Notes: generated by a model not told the origin, from the sequence alone. A DNA stretch of 64,000 nt from Acinetobacter lwoffii (GCF_019343495.1 NZ_CP072549.1:186001-250000); one strand, 5' to 3'. Counted from the stretch's first letter, positions 1 to 9,026 are shown. A program made the numbers and translations.

Positions 1-5
1 AAGAT

Positions 6-81
6 GCGCTCATAGCTCAACTGGATAGAGTACAGGTCTCCGAAGCCTGTGGCGTGGGTTCGAGTCCCGCTGAGCGCACCA
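6..81 (+). tRNA. tRNA-Arg (anticodon CCG)
   Basis: A complete cloverleaf can be folded. The acceptor stem GCGCTCA (6-12) pairs with TGAGCGC (71-77), and discriminator A and encoded CCA end at 81. The anticodon stem CAGGT/GCCTG encloses the loop CTCCGAA, which gives anticodon CCG (arginine). The T arm carries the GGTTCGAGTCC signature. The 3' end of the gene is duplicated at 40625-40641, so this tRNA is the integration target of the adjacent island, and its sequence stays intact after integration. Confidence 0.96.
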
Positions 82-84
82 TTT
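68..84 (+). other. attL core (17-bp tRNA 3' end direct repeat)
   Basis: The 17 bases CGCTGAGCGCACCATTT recur identically at 40625-40641. The flanking bases differ on both sides. The copy here is part of the functional tRNA gene. Confidence 0.9.
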
Positions 85-188
85 CTTTGTTTTACCTCAT
101 CCGATCAAATACGAAAATCATTAAAAATAAACAACTTATGTATTTCTGTTATCCGATACTGTCCGAGCATGTTTTAGGTTATTTAAGT

Positions 189-244
189 TTTTTGCGGTAA
201 TTTTTGCGGTAATTTCAAAATTATTGCAAAGGCTTACCGTAAAA
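189..244. repeat. Putative integrase arm-binding repeats, left end
   Basis: Two tandem copies of TTTTTGCGGTAA-like sequence (about 189-211) are followed by an inverted copy, TTACCGTAAAAA (about 234-245), which overlaps the integrase start. A related pair, TTGCGGTAGTTTTTACGGTA, lies at 40541-40560 beside attR. Matching short repeats near both ends of an integrated element are typical of arm-type sites for tyrosine integrases. Binding itself is inferred. Confidence 0.55.
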
Positions 245-1477
245 ATGCCAAAAATAATTGTGAATCTGACAGATACACAGATTCGTTCAGCAGTAAATTC
301 GCATAAAAAGTTATCAACCAAGGTTCAAATTAAACTAGCCGATGGTAAAGGACTATTTTTTATCATTGATAAAAATGGTAACACCTATTGGAGGTGGGAC
401 TATGCTCGCCCAATTACTAAAAAACGTAATAGCATTTCTTTTGGGACATACCCAGAGGTATCGTTGCTAAATGCAAGAGCAAAAAGAACTGAATGTCGAG
501 AATTACTCGCCCAAAATATAGATCCAGCGGTTGTGAAGAAAAATGAAGAAGAAGCTAAATCAGGCAAAAATACTTTCGCTTTAATCGCGGATGAATATAG
601 AAAGACAGAGGAGTTAGAACTTAGTACTCAACGAAGGAATCAATTTGTTTGGGGTAAGTTGTATGCTGCAATTGGGGATTATCCAATAGACAGTATTACA
701 CCATCGCAAATTTTAGAAGTTTGTCGTATTTACGAAAGGCAGGGTAAGACAGATTCAGCAAAGCGCATGAGAAGCAAAGCATCCCAAGTCTTTCGTTATG
801 CGATTGCTTTAGGGTTATGTCAATTTAATGTGGCAGACCAAATTAGTGGGATCTTAAAAGTTGGTAAAACCAAGCATAGATCTGCGATCACAGATGAGCA
901 GAAGCTAGGACAGTTATTGAGTAATATTAATAATAGTGTTGGCCGTGGTGACATTGCGATAGATTATGCTGTAAAAATTTTACCGCATGTTTTTGTACGC
1001 CCAGGAGAATTGAGAGGAGCCAAGTGGGCAGACATTGATTTTGAAAATCGGGTTTGGAAATACACTCCTCCTAAAACGAAGAATCAGACCGCATTACAGC
1101 ATATTGTTCCTCTGTCAGATCAGGTTATCACCTTGTTTAAAGAATTACACCAAATAACAGGTTATACGGAGTATTGCTTTGTATCGATGCGGGATCAGTC
1201 CAAAACTATTAGCGAATCGACGATTAACAAACGATTGAAACAATATGGTTTTGAAAATGGTGAGACGACAGGTCATGGCTTTAGAGCGACTGCGAGAACA
1301 CTCTTGGATGAGGTTCTAAAATTTCCAATTGAGCGGATTGAACAGCAATTGGCTCATCAGGTTCGTGATATGCATGGAAGAGCATACAACCGTACAAAAT
1401 ATTTAGAAGAACGTACGGTGATGATGCAATCATGGTCTGACTATTTAGATCGGTTGATGCATAAGACTATGGATTGA
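245..1477 (+). CDS. Tyrosine recombinase/integrase of the island
   Basis: This site-specific recombinase would insert and excise the island at the tRNA-Arg 3' end. The N-terminal region of about 100 residues resembles the DUF4102 arm-binding domain of P4/CP4-57-type integrases (GKGLFFIIDKNGNTYWRW, then FGTYPEVSLLNARAKR). The C-terminal catalytic domain shows the Arg of RPGELRGAKW, the HGFRATART box, LAHQ, and the nucleophile Tyr in AYNRTKY near the end. The ATG at 245 is preferred; a TTG at 224 in the same frame would add seven residues, and neither has a strong ribosome site. The length of about 410 residues is normal for the family. It sits immediately inside attL, pointing away from the tRNA. 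Inverted GCGGTA-type repeats overlap its 5' end, so it may regulate itself. Confidence 0.93.
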   Translation: MPKIIVNLTDTQIRSAVNSHKKLSTKVQIKLADGKGLFFIIDKNGNTYWRWDYARPITKKRNSISFGTYPEVSLLNARAKRTECRELLAQNIDPAVVKKNEEEAKSGKNTFALIADEYRKTEELELSTQRRNQFVWGKLYAAIGDYPIDSITPSQILEVCRIYERQGKTDSAKRMRSKASQVFRYAIALGLCQFNVADQISGILKVGKTKHRSAITDEQKLGQLLSNINNSVGRGDIAIDYAVKILPHVFVRPGELRGAKWADIDFENRVWKYTPPKTKNQTALQHIVPLSDQVITLFKELHQITGYTEYCFVSMRDQSKTISESTINKRLKQYGFENGETTGHGFRATARTLLDEVLKFPIERIEQQLAHQVRDMHGRAYNRTKYLEERTVMMQSWSDYLDRLMHKTMD

Positions 1478-1483
1478 TTAGTA

Positions 1484-1603
1484 AGCTTGCACCTGTGCGA
1501 CAAAAACAACATTCATGCTGCTTATAACCGAGCACAGTATTGGGATGAACAAGTAATGATTATGGAGTGGTATGGGGGGAAGGTGCAGGAATGGATGAAG
1601 TAA
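1484..1603 (+). pseudogene. Vestigial C-terminus of a second tyrosine integrase
   Basis: From 1508 to the TAA at 1601 the frame reads NNIHAAYNRAQYWDEQ and ends VQEWMK. This is the classic tail of a P4-type integrase, including the catalytic Tyr in AAYNRAQY. Just upstream the sequence still resembles KLA-PVR in a shifted frame, so small deletions are present. There is no start codon or ribosome site. It differs from the tail of the intact integrase, so it is best explained as a scar of another element that once used the same tRNA. Confidence 0.7.
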
Positions 1604-1620
1604 GTCACTCAGTATATGTA

Positions 1621-1650
1621 AAAAAACCACGCCTGATGGCGTGGTTTTTT
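1621..1650. terminator. Rho-independent terminator (bidirectional)
   Basis: A perfect 13-bp stem AAAAAACCACGCC/GGCGTGGTTTTTT with a TGAT loop lies after the integrase and the vestige. Flanking A and T tracts allow use on both strands. Confidence 0.85.
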
Positions 1651-1830
1651 ATACCTAACATTTCTGTATTGCTTAATTATTAGTATATTAATAAATATAT
1701 TTATTGCTTACTTGCTATGTGTGAAAAATGATTTAATTTACTTAAAATATATGTGATAAACCTGTTTTAAAGTATTTTTATAATTTATATTATCAACAAC
1801 TTAGATTGTTGAAATAGTTATATTTATAGT

Positions 1831-4095
1831 ATGAAGCTTTCAAATTACAATAAATTATTAGGTTACATGTATTCTAAATCTATGAAGGATACGTTCTTCT
1901 CTCAAGAACCCAAGGCAGGTTGTGCATATAAAGAAACAATCAATTTATTGGTAAATATTTTGCAGTGGTGTGAACAGATCGAAACAGAGTTTCGGCACTT
2001 ACATTGCGGTGAGCAAACGAATCAAGTAGGCCGATATAGAAGTCAGCAGCTTCTGTTGGGTATAGGAAAAGCGCTAGATCAACTTTATGTAATGCCTAAC
2101 TTTGATCAGCTACAAATGGGTCTAAAAAATAAAAGGCTAACTGAATTTGGTCGAATCTTTGATAGTTTTGTCCATAGGACTGCTAAATCAACAAATCTAA
2201 AACAGCAGCAACATTTCCTGAGGCAAGAACAATTCATACAATTTTATGCAGGGAGTTGGCAGAATGATTTCTTGAAAATATGGTATGAACATTACATTGA
2301 TAATTTAAGACGATATGGCATACCAGCTGAAAAATTCTCAGAGACGAAAAGTTTAATACTAAGTGATTTAGACGAGCTGTTTAAGATAGGAAAAAAATTA
2401 CATGTTTTAAGTACTGTAATTCGAATTGATAGTAATAATGTAAATGATGAAATTGCAAAACTTCATAGCAAGAGATATGAGCTTTTAGGGCAGATCTCAG
2501 TTGAGGGGTTATTACGTAATTATTATATTTGCTTGAATGGTCACAATAATGGCTTAGACTACTTCTGTATATGGGTATTTGAAACAACATCTGATTACAC
2601 GGAACATAGAACAATAAGTGAGATCAAAACACAGTGCCATGAGCTTCTAAAATCATATGACTTGAATATTGATGTCAGTATTATGAATTGGAATGATAAC
2701 TTTAATTCAAGTAGTGAAGTCTTCAATAAGCAATTTAATCTATGCCTTTACGATGAAAAGAATAAAGCTATATTCATTGAGAATTGTTTAGATTTTCTTG
2801 TGAGATTGGATCAGGACTTTATGTTCAAGTCTACAAGTGATGACATTATTGGGCGGGAAAATCACGAAATTAATTTTAATGAAAACGTGCATATCATTAT
2901 ACAAAAGTTCAAAAAGCACCCTAATCCACATCGTGTATTAGGTGATTTAACTCAATATGCTTTATTCGACTTGTGTTGGGTACAAAATCATTTAGATGCT
3001 TATAGCAAAGACTATTTGAAGAATATTATTTTGCAATATCAAGAAAATTTGTCATCTTACGCAACATTTAAGTTAACGGAAGCAGAACTTAAGCTTCTAG
3101 AAAAAATTGAAATTTTTATGCTATCGGTCAAATATTCGCGATCCTTGCAGCCTAATGAAATGCGAGCGCAGCAAATAGTTGAAAGAACTCTGTTTCAATT
3201 TGTAGATTTGCTCATGCAACATGATTCTATTATTACGCTGGGAACTCGAATTGGGGGCGTTTATCGATCAAGGCTATTGCATTATTTTTTCGGGCAGTTC
3301 AGAAAATATGACTATCAGGATTTTTTGTCATTTCCTTTTGATCATACACGAGCTAATTTTTATAAATCTAAGATTGAAGACTTTAAGTACTATGGGGGAC
3401 TATTTAAATCAATATATAGTCCTACAGCTATTACGTTAGGGCAAAATAAGCACATAAATATTCCAAGGCATGAGCAACGAGTCGAGAAAATCCAAAATTA
3501 TTTGAGAGGGGCTTTTAAGCGCGATTGCGTTTTAATTAGATGCTCACTTAGCTGTGAGATGAAGAACGGCTTTATGAAACAAAAAGGGCTAAGTTCTGCT
3601 TTATATCAGATGTTGCATGCGGGAAAACGGAGAGCACCATTATCTAAGCTTAGGGCATATGTAGGGGCATGGGTTGAAAATGATACAAGCCAAATGTCAG
3701 ATAAAAGACGATTCTTTGCCGATATTGTTTTTGTATTTGATCGTGAAGTACTGAATAATTATTCTAATTTAGCGGATGTCGTTAGTGAAAGATGGCAGGA
3801 AACGCTCAAGAAGGCTAGTGAGGCATTTCAACCGCCATTAGATTTAAAGGCTTCGTGCCGAGTTAAAAAAATATTTAATTCTGTAGAAGGGTTGGCATAT
3901 CAAGAGTTGCTAGTAGAATCAATTGATAAACCACTAAAAAATAGTATTATCAATAACTTGGCCCCTTACATAGTATATAAGGATCTGTTAGATAATACAT
4001 TTTATTCAGATACTCCTAAATGGCTTATCAGAGGTACGTTACCTCGTAAAAAAAAGCGAAAGCCTAGCACTAAATCAAATAAAGCTGATGCTTGA
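1831..4095 (+). CDS. Large protein with a degenerate Gp2/YagK-like C-terminal region
   Basis: A 754-residue protein that I do not recognise with confidence. Most of it (1 to about 570) is charged, AT-rich in codon use and lacks obvious motifs or membrane segments. Its last 190 residues follow the layout of the inovirus Gp2/YagK-YfjJ family: a strand CVLIRCSLSC, a long helix, ADIVFVFDRE where active members carry a His-x-His, then APYIVYKD and a basic tail RKKKRK. The neighbouring 289-residue protein has the same layout with an intact HCH. It may therefore be a replication- or maintenance-related protein whose HUH metal site has been lost, but this is inference. A 227-base AT-rich gap separates it from the integrase tail and terminator. 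Confidence 0.6.
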   Translation: MKLSNYNKLLGYMYSKSMKDTFFSQEPKAGCAYKETINLLVNILQWCEQIETEFRHLHCGEQTNQVGRYRSQQLLLGIGKALDQLYVMPNFDQLQMGLKNKRLTEFGRIFDSFVHRTAKSTNLKQQQHFLRQEQFIQFYAGSWQNDFLKIWYEHYIDNLRRYGIPAEKFSETKSLILSDLDELFKIGKKLHVLSTVIRIDSNNVNDEIAKLHSKRYELLGQISVEGLLRNYYICLNGHNNGLDYFCIWVFETTSDYTEHRTISEIKTQCHELLKSYDLNIDVSIMNWNDNFNSSSEVFNKQFNLCLYDEKNKAIFIENCLDFLVRLDQDFMFKSTSDDIIGRENHEINFNENVHIIIQKFKKHPNPHRVLGDLTQYALFDLCWVQNHLDAYSKDYLKNIILQYQENLSSYATFKLTEAELKLLEKIEIFMLSVKYSRSLQPNEMRAQQIVERTLFQFVDLLMQHDSIITLGTRIGGVYRSRLLHYFFGQFRKYDYQDFLSFPFDHTRANFYKSKIEDFKYYGGLFKSIYSPTAITLGQNKHINIPRHEQRVEKIQNYLRGAFKRDCVLIRCSLSCEMKNGFMKQKGLSSALYQMLHAGKRRAPLSKLRAYVGAWVENDTSQMSDKRRFFADIVFVFDREVLNNYSNLADVVSERWQETLKKASEAFQPPLDLKASCRVKKIFNSVEGLAYQELLVESIDKPLKNSIINNLAPYIVYKDLLDNTFYSDTPKWLIRGTLPRKKKRKPSTKSNKADA

Positions 4096-4383
4096 TATTC
4101 ACCGCATAACTTTTTCAAAAGTAAGCTCTATCGATTATGCTTGTGGATCAATAGAGCTTCAAATATTGTGAAAAAAATTGAAAATATTGGTTGAACATGT
4201 TGTTTGGCTAACAAATATTCAAATTTGTAATGGCAGGTTATTAATATTATTAAATATATATCATATAGAGATTAATACTCTTACTACTCATAAGCTTATA
4301 GCATTAAGTACAATCTAACTGAAATTTATATTTATACAGTTTACCCATGTCATATGGAGCTATTTCCATATTGAGTATTAAAC
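4096..4383. other. AT-rich intergenic stretch
   Basis: This 288-base gap lies between the two Gp2/YagK-like genes. An imperfect inverted repeat, AGCTCTATCGATTATG...CAATAGAGCT (about 4121-4155), could act as a weak terminator for the upstream gene. The rest is AT-rich with no coding potential noted. If the element replicates by a rolling-circle-like step, a nick site could lie here, but none is recognisable. Confidence 0.35.
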
Positions 4384-5253
4384 ATGAGTAAATCAATTAA
4401 CGAGTCTAAATTAACAATTCAACTAGAAGTTGTAACTGAGCTTTGGATTAGAGCAGAGAATCAACCTCTAGATTTCTACGAGGAGTTTGCGGAGTTAGTA
4501 ATACAGTTTGATGAGATTTATCGTACAGGCTCTCAGTACTTTGGTTATATCAATGCATGGTGTGATTGGTTAGATGAGTATGATATTGATGATTTAGATT
4601 TTGATGAAGTCGTCGATGAGTTGAAATGTGAATCATTTGATCACTATCAAGATTACTTTAAGGGGTATCAGAGTAGACAGCTGAAAGATCTCCGTAGGCA
4701 TCGTGAGAACGAAAAACGTAATCTAGAATCTTTATCGAAAAAATTAGATAGAGCTCTTAGTCGGTATTCAAAGTCAGAAGTAGTGAGAATAGATATTGCA
4801 TATTTGCAGAGCTGTCACAGTATCGTCGATATCCAAATGTTCTACCAAGATTTAGAGGAATTGCGTAAAGCGATATCTAAGCGTAAAGATCCGTTTCATG
4901 ACTTAGTAGATTTTGCATGGGCTTTAGAGCAGGGTGAAACCAAAGGTTATCATTGCCATTTGCTGTTGATCTTTAATGGGCATCAACGTCAAAAAGGATG
5001 GGCTATAGCGGATAAGGTCGGGAAGTTGTGGAAGCAGATTACTAATGATGAGGGGTGTTATTTCAACTGTCATGATCCAGAGCAAATAGCCAAGTATAGA
5101 GAGCTTGGTATTCTTGGTATCGGTAGAATACATCGGGATAATCCAGTGGAAGTTCGTAACCTTCGTAATGCAGGTGCTTATCTAGTAAACCCTGAGAAAG
5201 AAGCCCAACATTTACGAGTGAAGCTCAGTCCAAAAATGCGGACATTCCAATGA
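4384..5253 (+). CDS. Inovirus Gp2/YagK-YfjJ family protein (HUH-type replication-initiator-like)
   Basis: A 289-residue protein with an acidic N-terminal third and a basic coiled middle (about 95-125). The C-terminal domain matches the Gp2/YagK-YfjJ family: VVRIDIAYLQ, a helix, DFAWALEQG, then GYHCHLLLIF with the His-x-His (about residues 187-189), GRIHRDNP and the terminal AGAYLVNPEKE with a candidate catalytic Tyr, followed by MRTFQ. In phages and CP4-type elements this fold is linked to rolling-circle replication initiation; whether it nicks DNA here is inferred. It starts with ATG at 4384 after TATTAAAC and has no strong ribosome site. Its neighbours are other element-maintenance genes. 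Confidence 0.75.
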   Translation: MSKSINESKLTIQLEVVTELWIRAENQPLDFYEEFAELVIQFDEIYRTGSQYFGYINAWCDWLDEYDIDDLDFDEVVDELKCESFDHYQDYFKGYQSRQLKDLRRHRENEKRNLESLSKKLDRALSRYSKSEVVRIDIAYLQSCHSIVDIQMFYQDLEELRKAISKRKDPFHDLVDFAWALEQGETKGYHCHLLLIFNGHQRQKGWAIADKVGKLWKQITNDEGCYFNCHDPEQIAKYRELGILGIGRIHRDNPVEVRNLRNAGAYLVNPEKEAQHLRVKLSPKMRTFQ

Positions 5254-5357
5254 TTTGAAAAAAATCTCAGATATACATCATCTAGATGAAAACGAGTTTT
5301 TTAACTTTGCAAGGCTTGCCAATCGGTAAGCCTTTGTCATTTCTGGAGATGTATATT

Positions 5358-5636
5358 ATGAGTTTAATTTGTCCTTACTGCCTATCTGATCAAGTCATCA
5401 AAGTGGTGGATCAACAAGTGAATGGAACTGAATCATCAGGTCTTGCAGCTTCAGCATCGCTTGCCACTATTGGTGCATCCATCTCAAAAAGCTTACCTTC
5501 GCCTGTATCACCGCTACTCGGTGGTCTTGCAGGTGCAGTCATTGGTGGCCTATTCAGTAGTGTGTTTGATGAGCCTAAAAAGCCGATCACGCTGACCTAT
5601 TATCACTGCAATCACTGTCAGCAGAATTTTCGTTGA
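5358..5636 (+). CDS. Small zinc-ribbon protein with a glycine-rich hydrophobic core
   Basis: A 92-residue protein beginning at ATG 5358, with TGGAGAT at 5344-5350 as the ribosome site. A longer frame from 5286 lacks one. The N-terminus has CPYC and the C-terminus CNHC, so the two pairs could hold one zinc ion. Between them is a small-residue-rich hydrophobic segment (about 29-67), which could form a membrane hairpin. Its function is unknown. It is followed after 22 bases by the DUF932 gene, suggesting cotranscription. Proteins of this kind occur next to DUF932 genes on Acinetobacter plasmids, as far as I recall. Confidence 0.72.
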   Translation: MSLICPYCLSDQVIKVVDQQVNGTESSGLAASASLATIGASISKSLPSPVSPLLGGLAGAVIGGLFSSVFDEPKKPITLTYYHCNHCQQNFR

Positions 5637-5658
5637 ATTAGCATAGGAGATCAAAGCA

Positions 5659-6690
5659 ATGGCACACCAAATTGAACAAATCGCCTATGTTGGTGAAACC
5701 CCTTGGCATGGCTTAGGGAATCAACTCAGTCCGAATCAACCACTGGAAGTATGGGCACAGCAAGCAGGGATGGATTGGCGCATCGAATCATCTGATGTCA
5801 GCTATATGGCACAGAATGAGCGTGGTCAGAGCATTATCATGCCATTTGAAGAACAGCGAGTGTTGTATCGTTCAGATACCCATGCACCTTTATCTGTGGT
5901 CAGTCAGCGTTATCAGGAAGTTCAGCCTAAAGAGATTCTAGAGTTCTACCGGGATCTGACTGAGCAATCTGGCTTTGAGTTAGAAACCGCAGGGGTTTTG
6001 AAAGGTGGGAAGAAGTTCTGGGCATTAGCGCGTACAGGTCAAAGTACCGGGTTAAAGGCTAAGGATGTTAGTAATGGTTATATCCTGCTGGCTACTGCGT
6101 GTGATGGCACCTTGGCAACGACAGCACAGTTCACTAGTATCCGGGTGGTCTGTAACAACACTTTGGCGATTGCTTTACGTGGGCAGAGCAGTAGTGCAAG
6201 TGTAGTGAAGGTTCCACATAGCACCAAGTTTGATGCAGAGAAAGTGAAACAACAATTGGGTATTTCAGTTCGTGCATGGGATGAGCACATGTATGAAATG
6301 AAACAACTCACACAGCGTAAGGTGAGTCAGCAGGAAGCCAAAGCTTATTTTGATGCCGTATTCAACAACAGCACCATGTCAATTTCCGATCCTGAAGAAA
6401 ACATCATTCAGTTCTATCGTAATGTCGCGCAGCAAGCTCAAGAGAAAAAGCCTGAACCAAATGGTCGTGCCATGAATAAAGCTTTGGACATGTTCAATGG
6501 GCAAGGACGTGGTGCTGACCTGTCATCCGCCAAAGACACTGCTTATGGTTTACTGTGTTCGATCACAGAATTTGTGGATCATGAACGACGTGCTATGAGT
6601 ACAGATCACCGTCTTGATTCAGCTTGGTTTGGTGCAGGCGCAGGTCTTAAGCAACGTGGGCTACAACAGGCTTTATCTTTGATAGCCTAA
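5659..6690 (+). CDS. DUF932 domain-containing protein
   Basis: A 343-residue protein of the DUF932 (phage/plasmid-like TIGR03299) family. Characteristic stretches are TPWHGLGNQL near the N-terminus, VSQRYQEVQPKEILEF, FWALARTGQ, ATACDGTLATTAQFTSIRVV and CNNTLAIAL. The family occurs on plasmids, phages and CP4-type prophages (E. coli YfjQ/YafZ), often near recombination genes. Its biochemical role is not established. The ATG at 5659 follows AGGAG (5646-5650) at good spacing. A strong terminator at 6808-6842 ends this transcript, so the downstream nuclease gene must have its own promoter or rely on read-through. Confidence 0.9.
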   Translation: MAHQIEQIAYVGETPWHGLGNQLSPNQPLEVWAQQAGMDWRIESSDVSYMAQNERGQSIIMPFEEQRVLYRSDTHAPLSVVSQRYQEVQPKEILEFYRDLTEQSGFELETAGVLKGGKKFWALARTGQSTGLKAKDVSNGYILLATACDGTLATTAQFTSIRVVCNNTLAIALRGQSSSASVVKVPHSTKFDAEKVKQQLGISVRAWDEHMYEMKQLTQRKVSQQEAKAYFDAVFNNSTMSISDPEENIIQFYRNVAQQAQEKKPEPNGRAMNKALDMFNGQGRGADLSSAKDTAYGLLCSITEFVDHERRAMSTDHRLDSAWFGAGAGLKQRGLQQALSLIA

Positions 6691-6807
6691 GCTCATGTAA
6701 TCCATCCAACCTTAACCCTGCAAGTCTCAACAATTGCTGAGTACAGCACACACGTAACTCTCTCTACTTACTACTCACAGTCAACAATCTGAATCAGCAT
6801 GCATATC

Positions 6808-6842
6808 GCCATACCCGACCTCGTGTCGGGTATGGCTTTTTT
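6808..6842 (+). terminator. Rho-independent terminator after the DUF932 gene
   Basis: A perfect 12-bp GC-rich stem GCCATACCCGAC/GTCGGGTATGGC with a CTCGT loop is followed by six T residues. Confidence 0.9.
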
Positions 6843-6887
6843 ATGCGCTTCTTTTTTACAAAAACTGAAATTTATAAGGATAGAACC

Positions 6888-7946
6888 ATGAATCAAATCG
6901 CACCGATTTCAAATCAGACTGTACAGGCAGGTGTTCAAACTGCATTAAATCCATTAACTACACCTAAACGAGCTAGTTCTGCAAAACGCTTAGTCAACAC
7001 CAAAGATATGGCGTATCAAGATTGGCTTGAAGTCCGTAAACAAGGCATTGGCAGCAGTGATGCCGCGACAGCCTGTGGCCTCAATCCTTATATGTCGATG
7101 CTGGAACTCTGGCTGATCAAAACAGGTCGTCAGACTCAATCCATTGAAGATGAAAGTTCAGGTGTAGCACCGCTGTATTGGGGCAAACAGCTGGAACCTT
7201 TGGTGGCTGAGTATTACAGCATGCACACCCATAACAAGGTGCGACGGATCAATGCAGTACTTCAGCATCCTGATCCCGATAAACACTTTATGTTAGCCAA
7301 TCTGGATTACAGCGTGGTCGGCAGTGATGACGTTCAGGTCCTAGAATGTAAAACAGCAGGTGAGCATGGAGCAAAATTGTGGCGTGATGGTGTGCCTTTA
7401 TATGTGCTTTGTCAGGTACAACATCAACTGGCGGTGACTGGTAAACAGGCAGCGCATGTTTGTGTCTTGATCTGTGGGCATGAAACCAAGATCTTCAAAG
7501 TGACACGGTCTGAATCGGTGATTGAGCATATTGTTCAAGCAGAACGATATTTCTGGGAGTGCGTGGAAAAGGATACACCACCATCCGTGGATGCAAGTGA
7601 ATCCGCAGCTAAAGCGATTCAACAACTCTATCCAGCGCATGTGCCTTTAACCGTAGAGGATCTCTCACAAAATGAAAATGCCAATTTGATGTTCGACCAG
7701 CTCATCAAAATGAAGGAAGAGATTCAGCATCAGCAGGAACGCTTTGATCAACTTAAACATGAAATTCAGATGATGATGCAAGACAAGGAAAGGGCTGTCT
7801 TTGCTCATGGCTCAGTAGTCTGGAAGAAAGCTAAGGATTCTATCAGTCTCAATACCAAAGCATTGCTTCAGCACCAGCCTGAACTCATCGAGCTTTATCC
7901 ACTTGAAAAGCAGGGCAGTCGTCGATTTAACATCTATACCGACTAA
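6888..7946 (+). CDS. YqaJ-family viral recombinase/exonuclease
   Basis: A PD-(D/E)xK-type nuclease of the YqaJ (lambda-exonuclease-like) family, expected to resect DNA ends during recombination of the element. Visible motifs are WLEVRKQGIGSSDAATACGLNPY (the family's N-terminal active-site helix), LEPLVAEYY, MLANLDYSVVG and VLECKTAG. The last holds the catalytic E-x-K, with the preceding Asp in LDY. QVQHQLAVTG follows. The C-terminal 70 residues form a coiled helix (NLMFDQLIKMKEEIQHQ). ATG 6888 is chosen because AAGGA lies 8 bases upstream; a start at 6843 would fall directly at the upstream terminator. No single-strand annealing protein is evident next to it, although the RDF-like protein downstream is a candidate partner. 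Confidence 0.9.
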   Translation: MNQIAPISNQTVQAGVQTALNPLTTPKRASSAKRLVNTKDMAYQDWLEVRKQGIGSSDAATACGLNPYMSMLELWLIKTGRQTQSIEDESSGVAPLYWGKQLEPLVAEYYSMHTHNKVRRINAVLQHPDPDKHFMLANLDYSVVGSDDVQVLECKTAGEHGAKLWRDGVPLYVLCQVQHQLAVTGKQAAHVCVLICGHETKIFKVTRSESVIEHIVQAERYFWECVEKDTPPSVDASESAAKAIQQLYPAHVPLTVEDLSQNENANLMFDQLIKMKEEIQHQQERFDQLKHEIQMMMQDKERAVFAHGSVVWKKAKDSISLNTKALLQHQPELIELYPLEKQGSRRFNIYTD

Positions 7947-7992
7947 GTCCTATCTACAGCACCAAATCAAAAATTCACAAAAATCGCTCCCC

Positions 7993-8016
7993 GCTCTCTA
8001 CCCTTCGGTAGAGAGC
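7993..8016. other. Perfect 10-bp hairpin between nuclease and RDF-like genes
   Basis: GCTCTCTACC-CTTC-GGTAGAGAGC forms a very stable stem-loop with a TTCG-type loop. There is no following T tract, so it is not a classical terminator. It may act as an mRNA processing or stability element between the two genes. Confidence 0.6.
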
Positions 8017-8141
8017 AAATCGGTCGCGATCTCTGTAGCACTTTATCTGGCTCTACATTCTTTGGGTAACTTATTTGGTCCTTGTTCCGACCTACATACA
8101 TAGACTCAAATTTGTAAGGTAATACATTAAGGAATATCAAC

Positions 8142-9026
8142 ATGATTAAAGGTTTAGCAATTACTCCACCAATCCTGGGACGGATCAGTATCGGTCGTAT
8201 GATCGAAAAGAATGGCAAGCGCCTACCGGAAAAAGATGATCAATTCACCATTACGTCCCAGATTCAAAGCAAAGAAGGCTGGGTGAAGCATCCACTGGAT
8301 GATCAGCTTCGAGCGAATACGCCTAATCAAAAGTTGCGCTCAATCCCTGTTCGCATGATCTTCAATGATCCTGATCTAAACTTACGGGCGGAATACACCT
8401 TATTTGACCGACAGACCGGTCGTCCCGTCTGTGTCGGTAATGGAGAAACCTGCCAACGTTTAACCAATCAAGGCGTGGAGCAACTTCCCTGTCCATCCCC
8501 TGATTTATGTCCATTGGCACAAGGCGGGCATTGCAAGCCCTATGGACGTTTGCATGTGAACTTAGATGAATCGGATGAGTTTGGCACCTTCATCTTTAGA
8601 ACTACAGGCTTTAACAGTATCCGTACTTTGACTGCACGGCTGAATTATTACCATGCGGCATCAAATGGTTTGTTGTCTTGCCTGCCGTTGCAACTCATTT
8701 TAAGAGGTAAGAGTACGACACAGAGCTATCGTCAGCCGGTGTATTACGTGGATCTAACTTTAAGGGAGGGGATTAGCTTGAATGAAGCCATTATTCAGGC
8801 AAAGCAAATTGATGAGCAGAGTAAGCAGGCTGGGTTTTATCAGGAGGCTGTGGACTTTACCGCAAGGAAGGGTTTTGGGAATGGAAGGATGGACGTAGAC
8901 ATGGAGGAAGGCTTGGATGTGGTTGAGGAGTTTTATCAGCCTGTTGAAGGCCAGCAGATTGAGGAAACGCAGCCTGAATTTAATATTCAGCAGGGATTGA
9001 AAGGATCAGTGACGGCTTTGAATTAA
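8142..9026 (+). CDS. Gp3/recombination-directionality-factor-like protein ('hydrolase or metal-binding protein' family)
   Basis: A 294-residue protein whose N-terminus (MIKGLAITPPILGRISIGR) and following region are typical of a widespread plasmid/island family usually labelled 'hydrolase or metal-binding protein' and related to the Gp3-like recombination directionality factors. Four cysteines in CVGNGETC (about 104-111) and CPSPDLCPLAQGGHC (about 122-136) look like a metal site. GTFIFRTTGFNSIRTL is the other signature. The C-terminal 60 residues are acidic. The ATG lies after TTAAGGAATATCAAC. The gene is downstream of the YqaJ nuclease, which suggests a shared recombination role; the actual activity is unproven. 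Confidence 0.82.
   Translation: MIKGLAITPPILGRISIGRMIEKNGKRLPEKDDQFTITSQIQSKEGWVKHPLDDQLRANTPNQKLRSIPVRMIFNDPDLNLRAEYTLFDRQTGRPVCVGNGETCQRLTNQGVEQLPCPSPDLCPLAQGGHCKPYGRLHVNLDESDEFGTFIFRTTGFNSIRTLTARLNYYHAASNGLLSCLPLQLILRGKSTTQSYRQPVYYVDLTLREGISLNEAIIQAKQIDEQSKQAGFYQEAVDFTARKGFGNGRMDVDMEEGLDVVEEFYQPVEGQQIEETQPEFNIQQGLKGSVTALN

Noticed and set aside
1831..5253. Filamentous (inovirus-like) prophage
   Set aside because: Only Gp2/YagK-like proteins are present; there is no Zot-like ATPase, coat protein or other virion gene.
7993..8016. Terminator between the YqaJ and RDF-like genes
   Set aside because: The stem is strong, but there is no T tract. I list it as a hairpin only.
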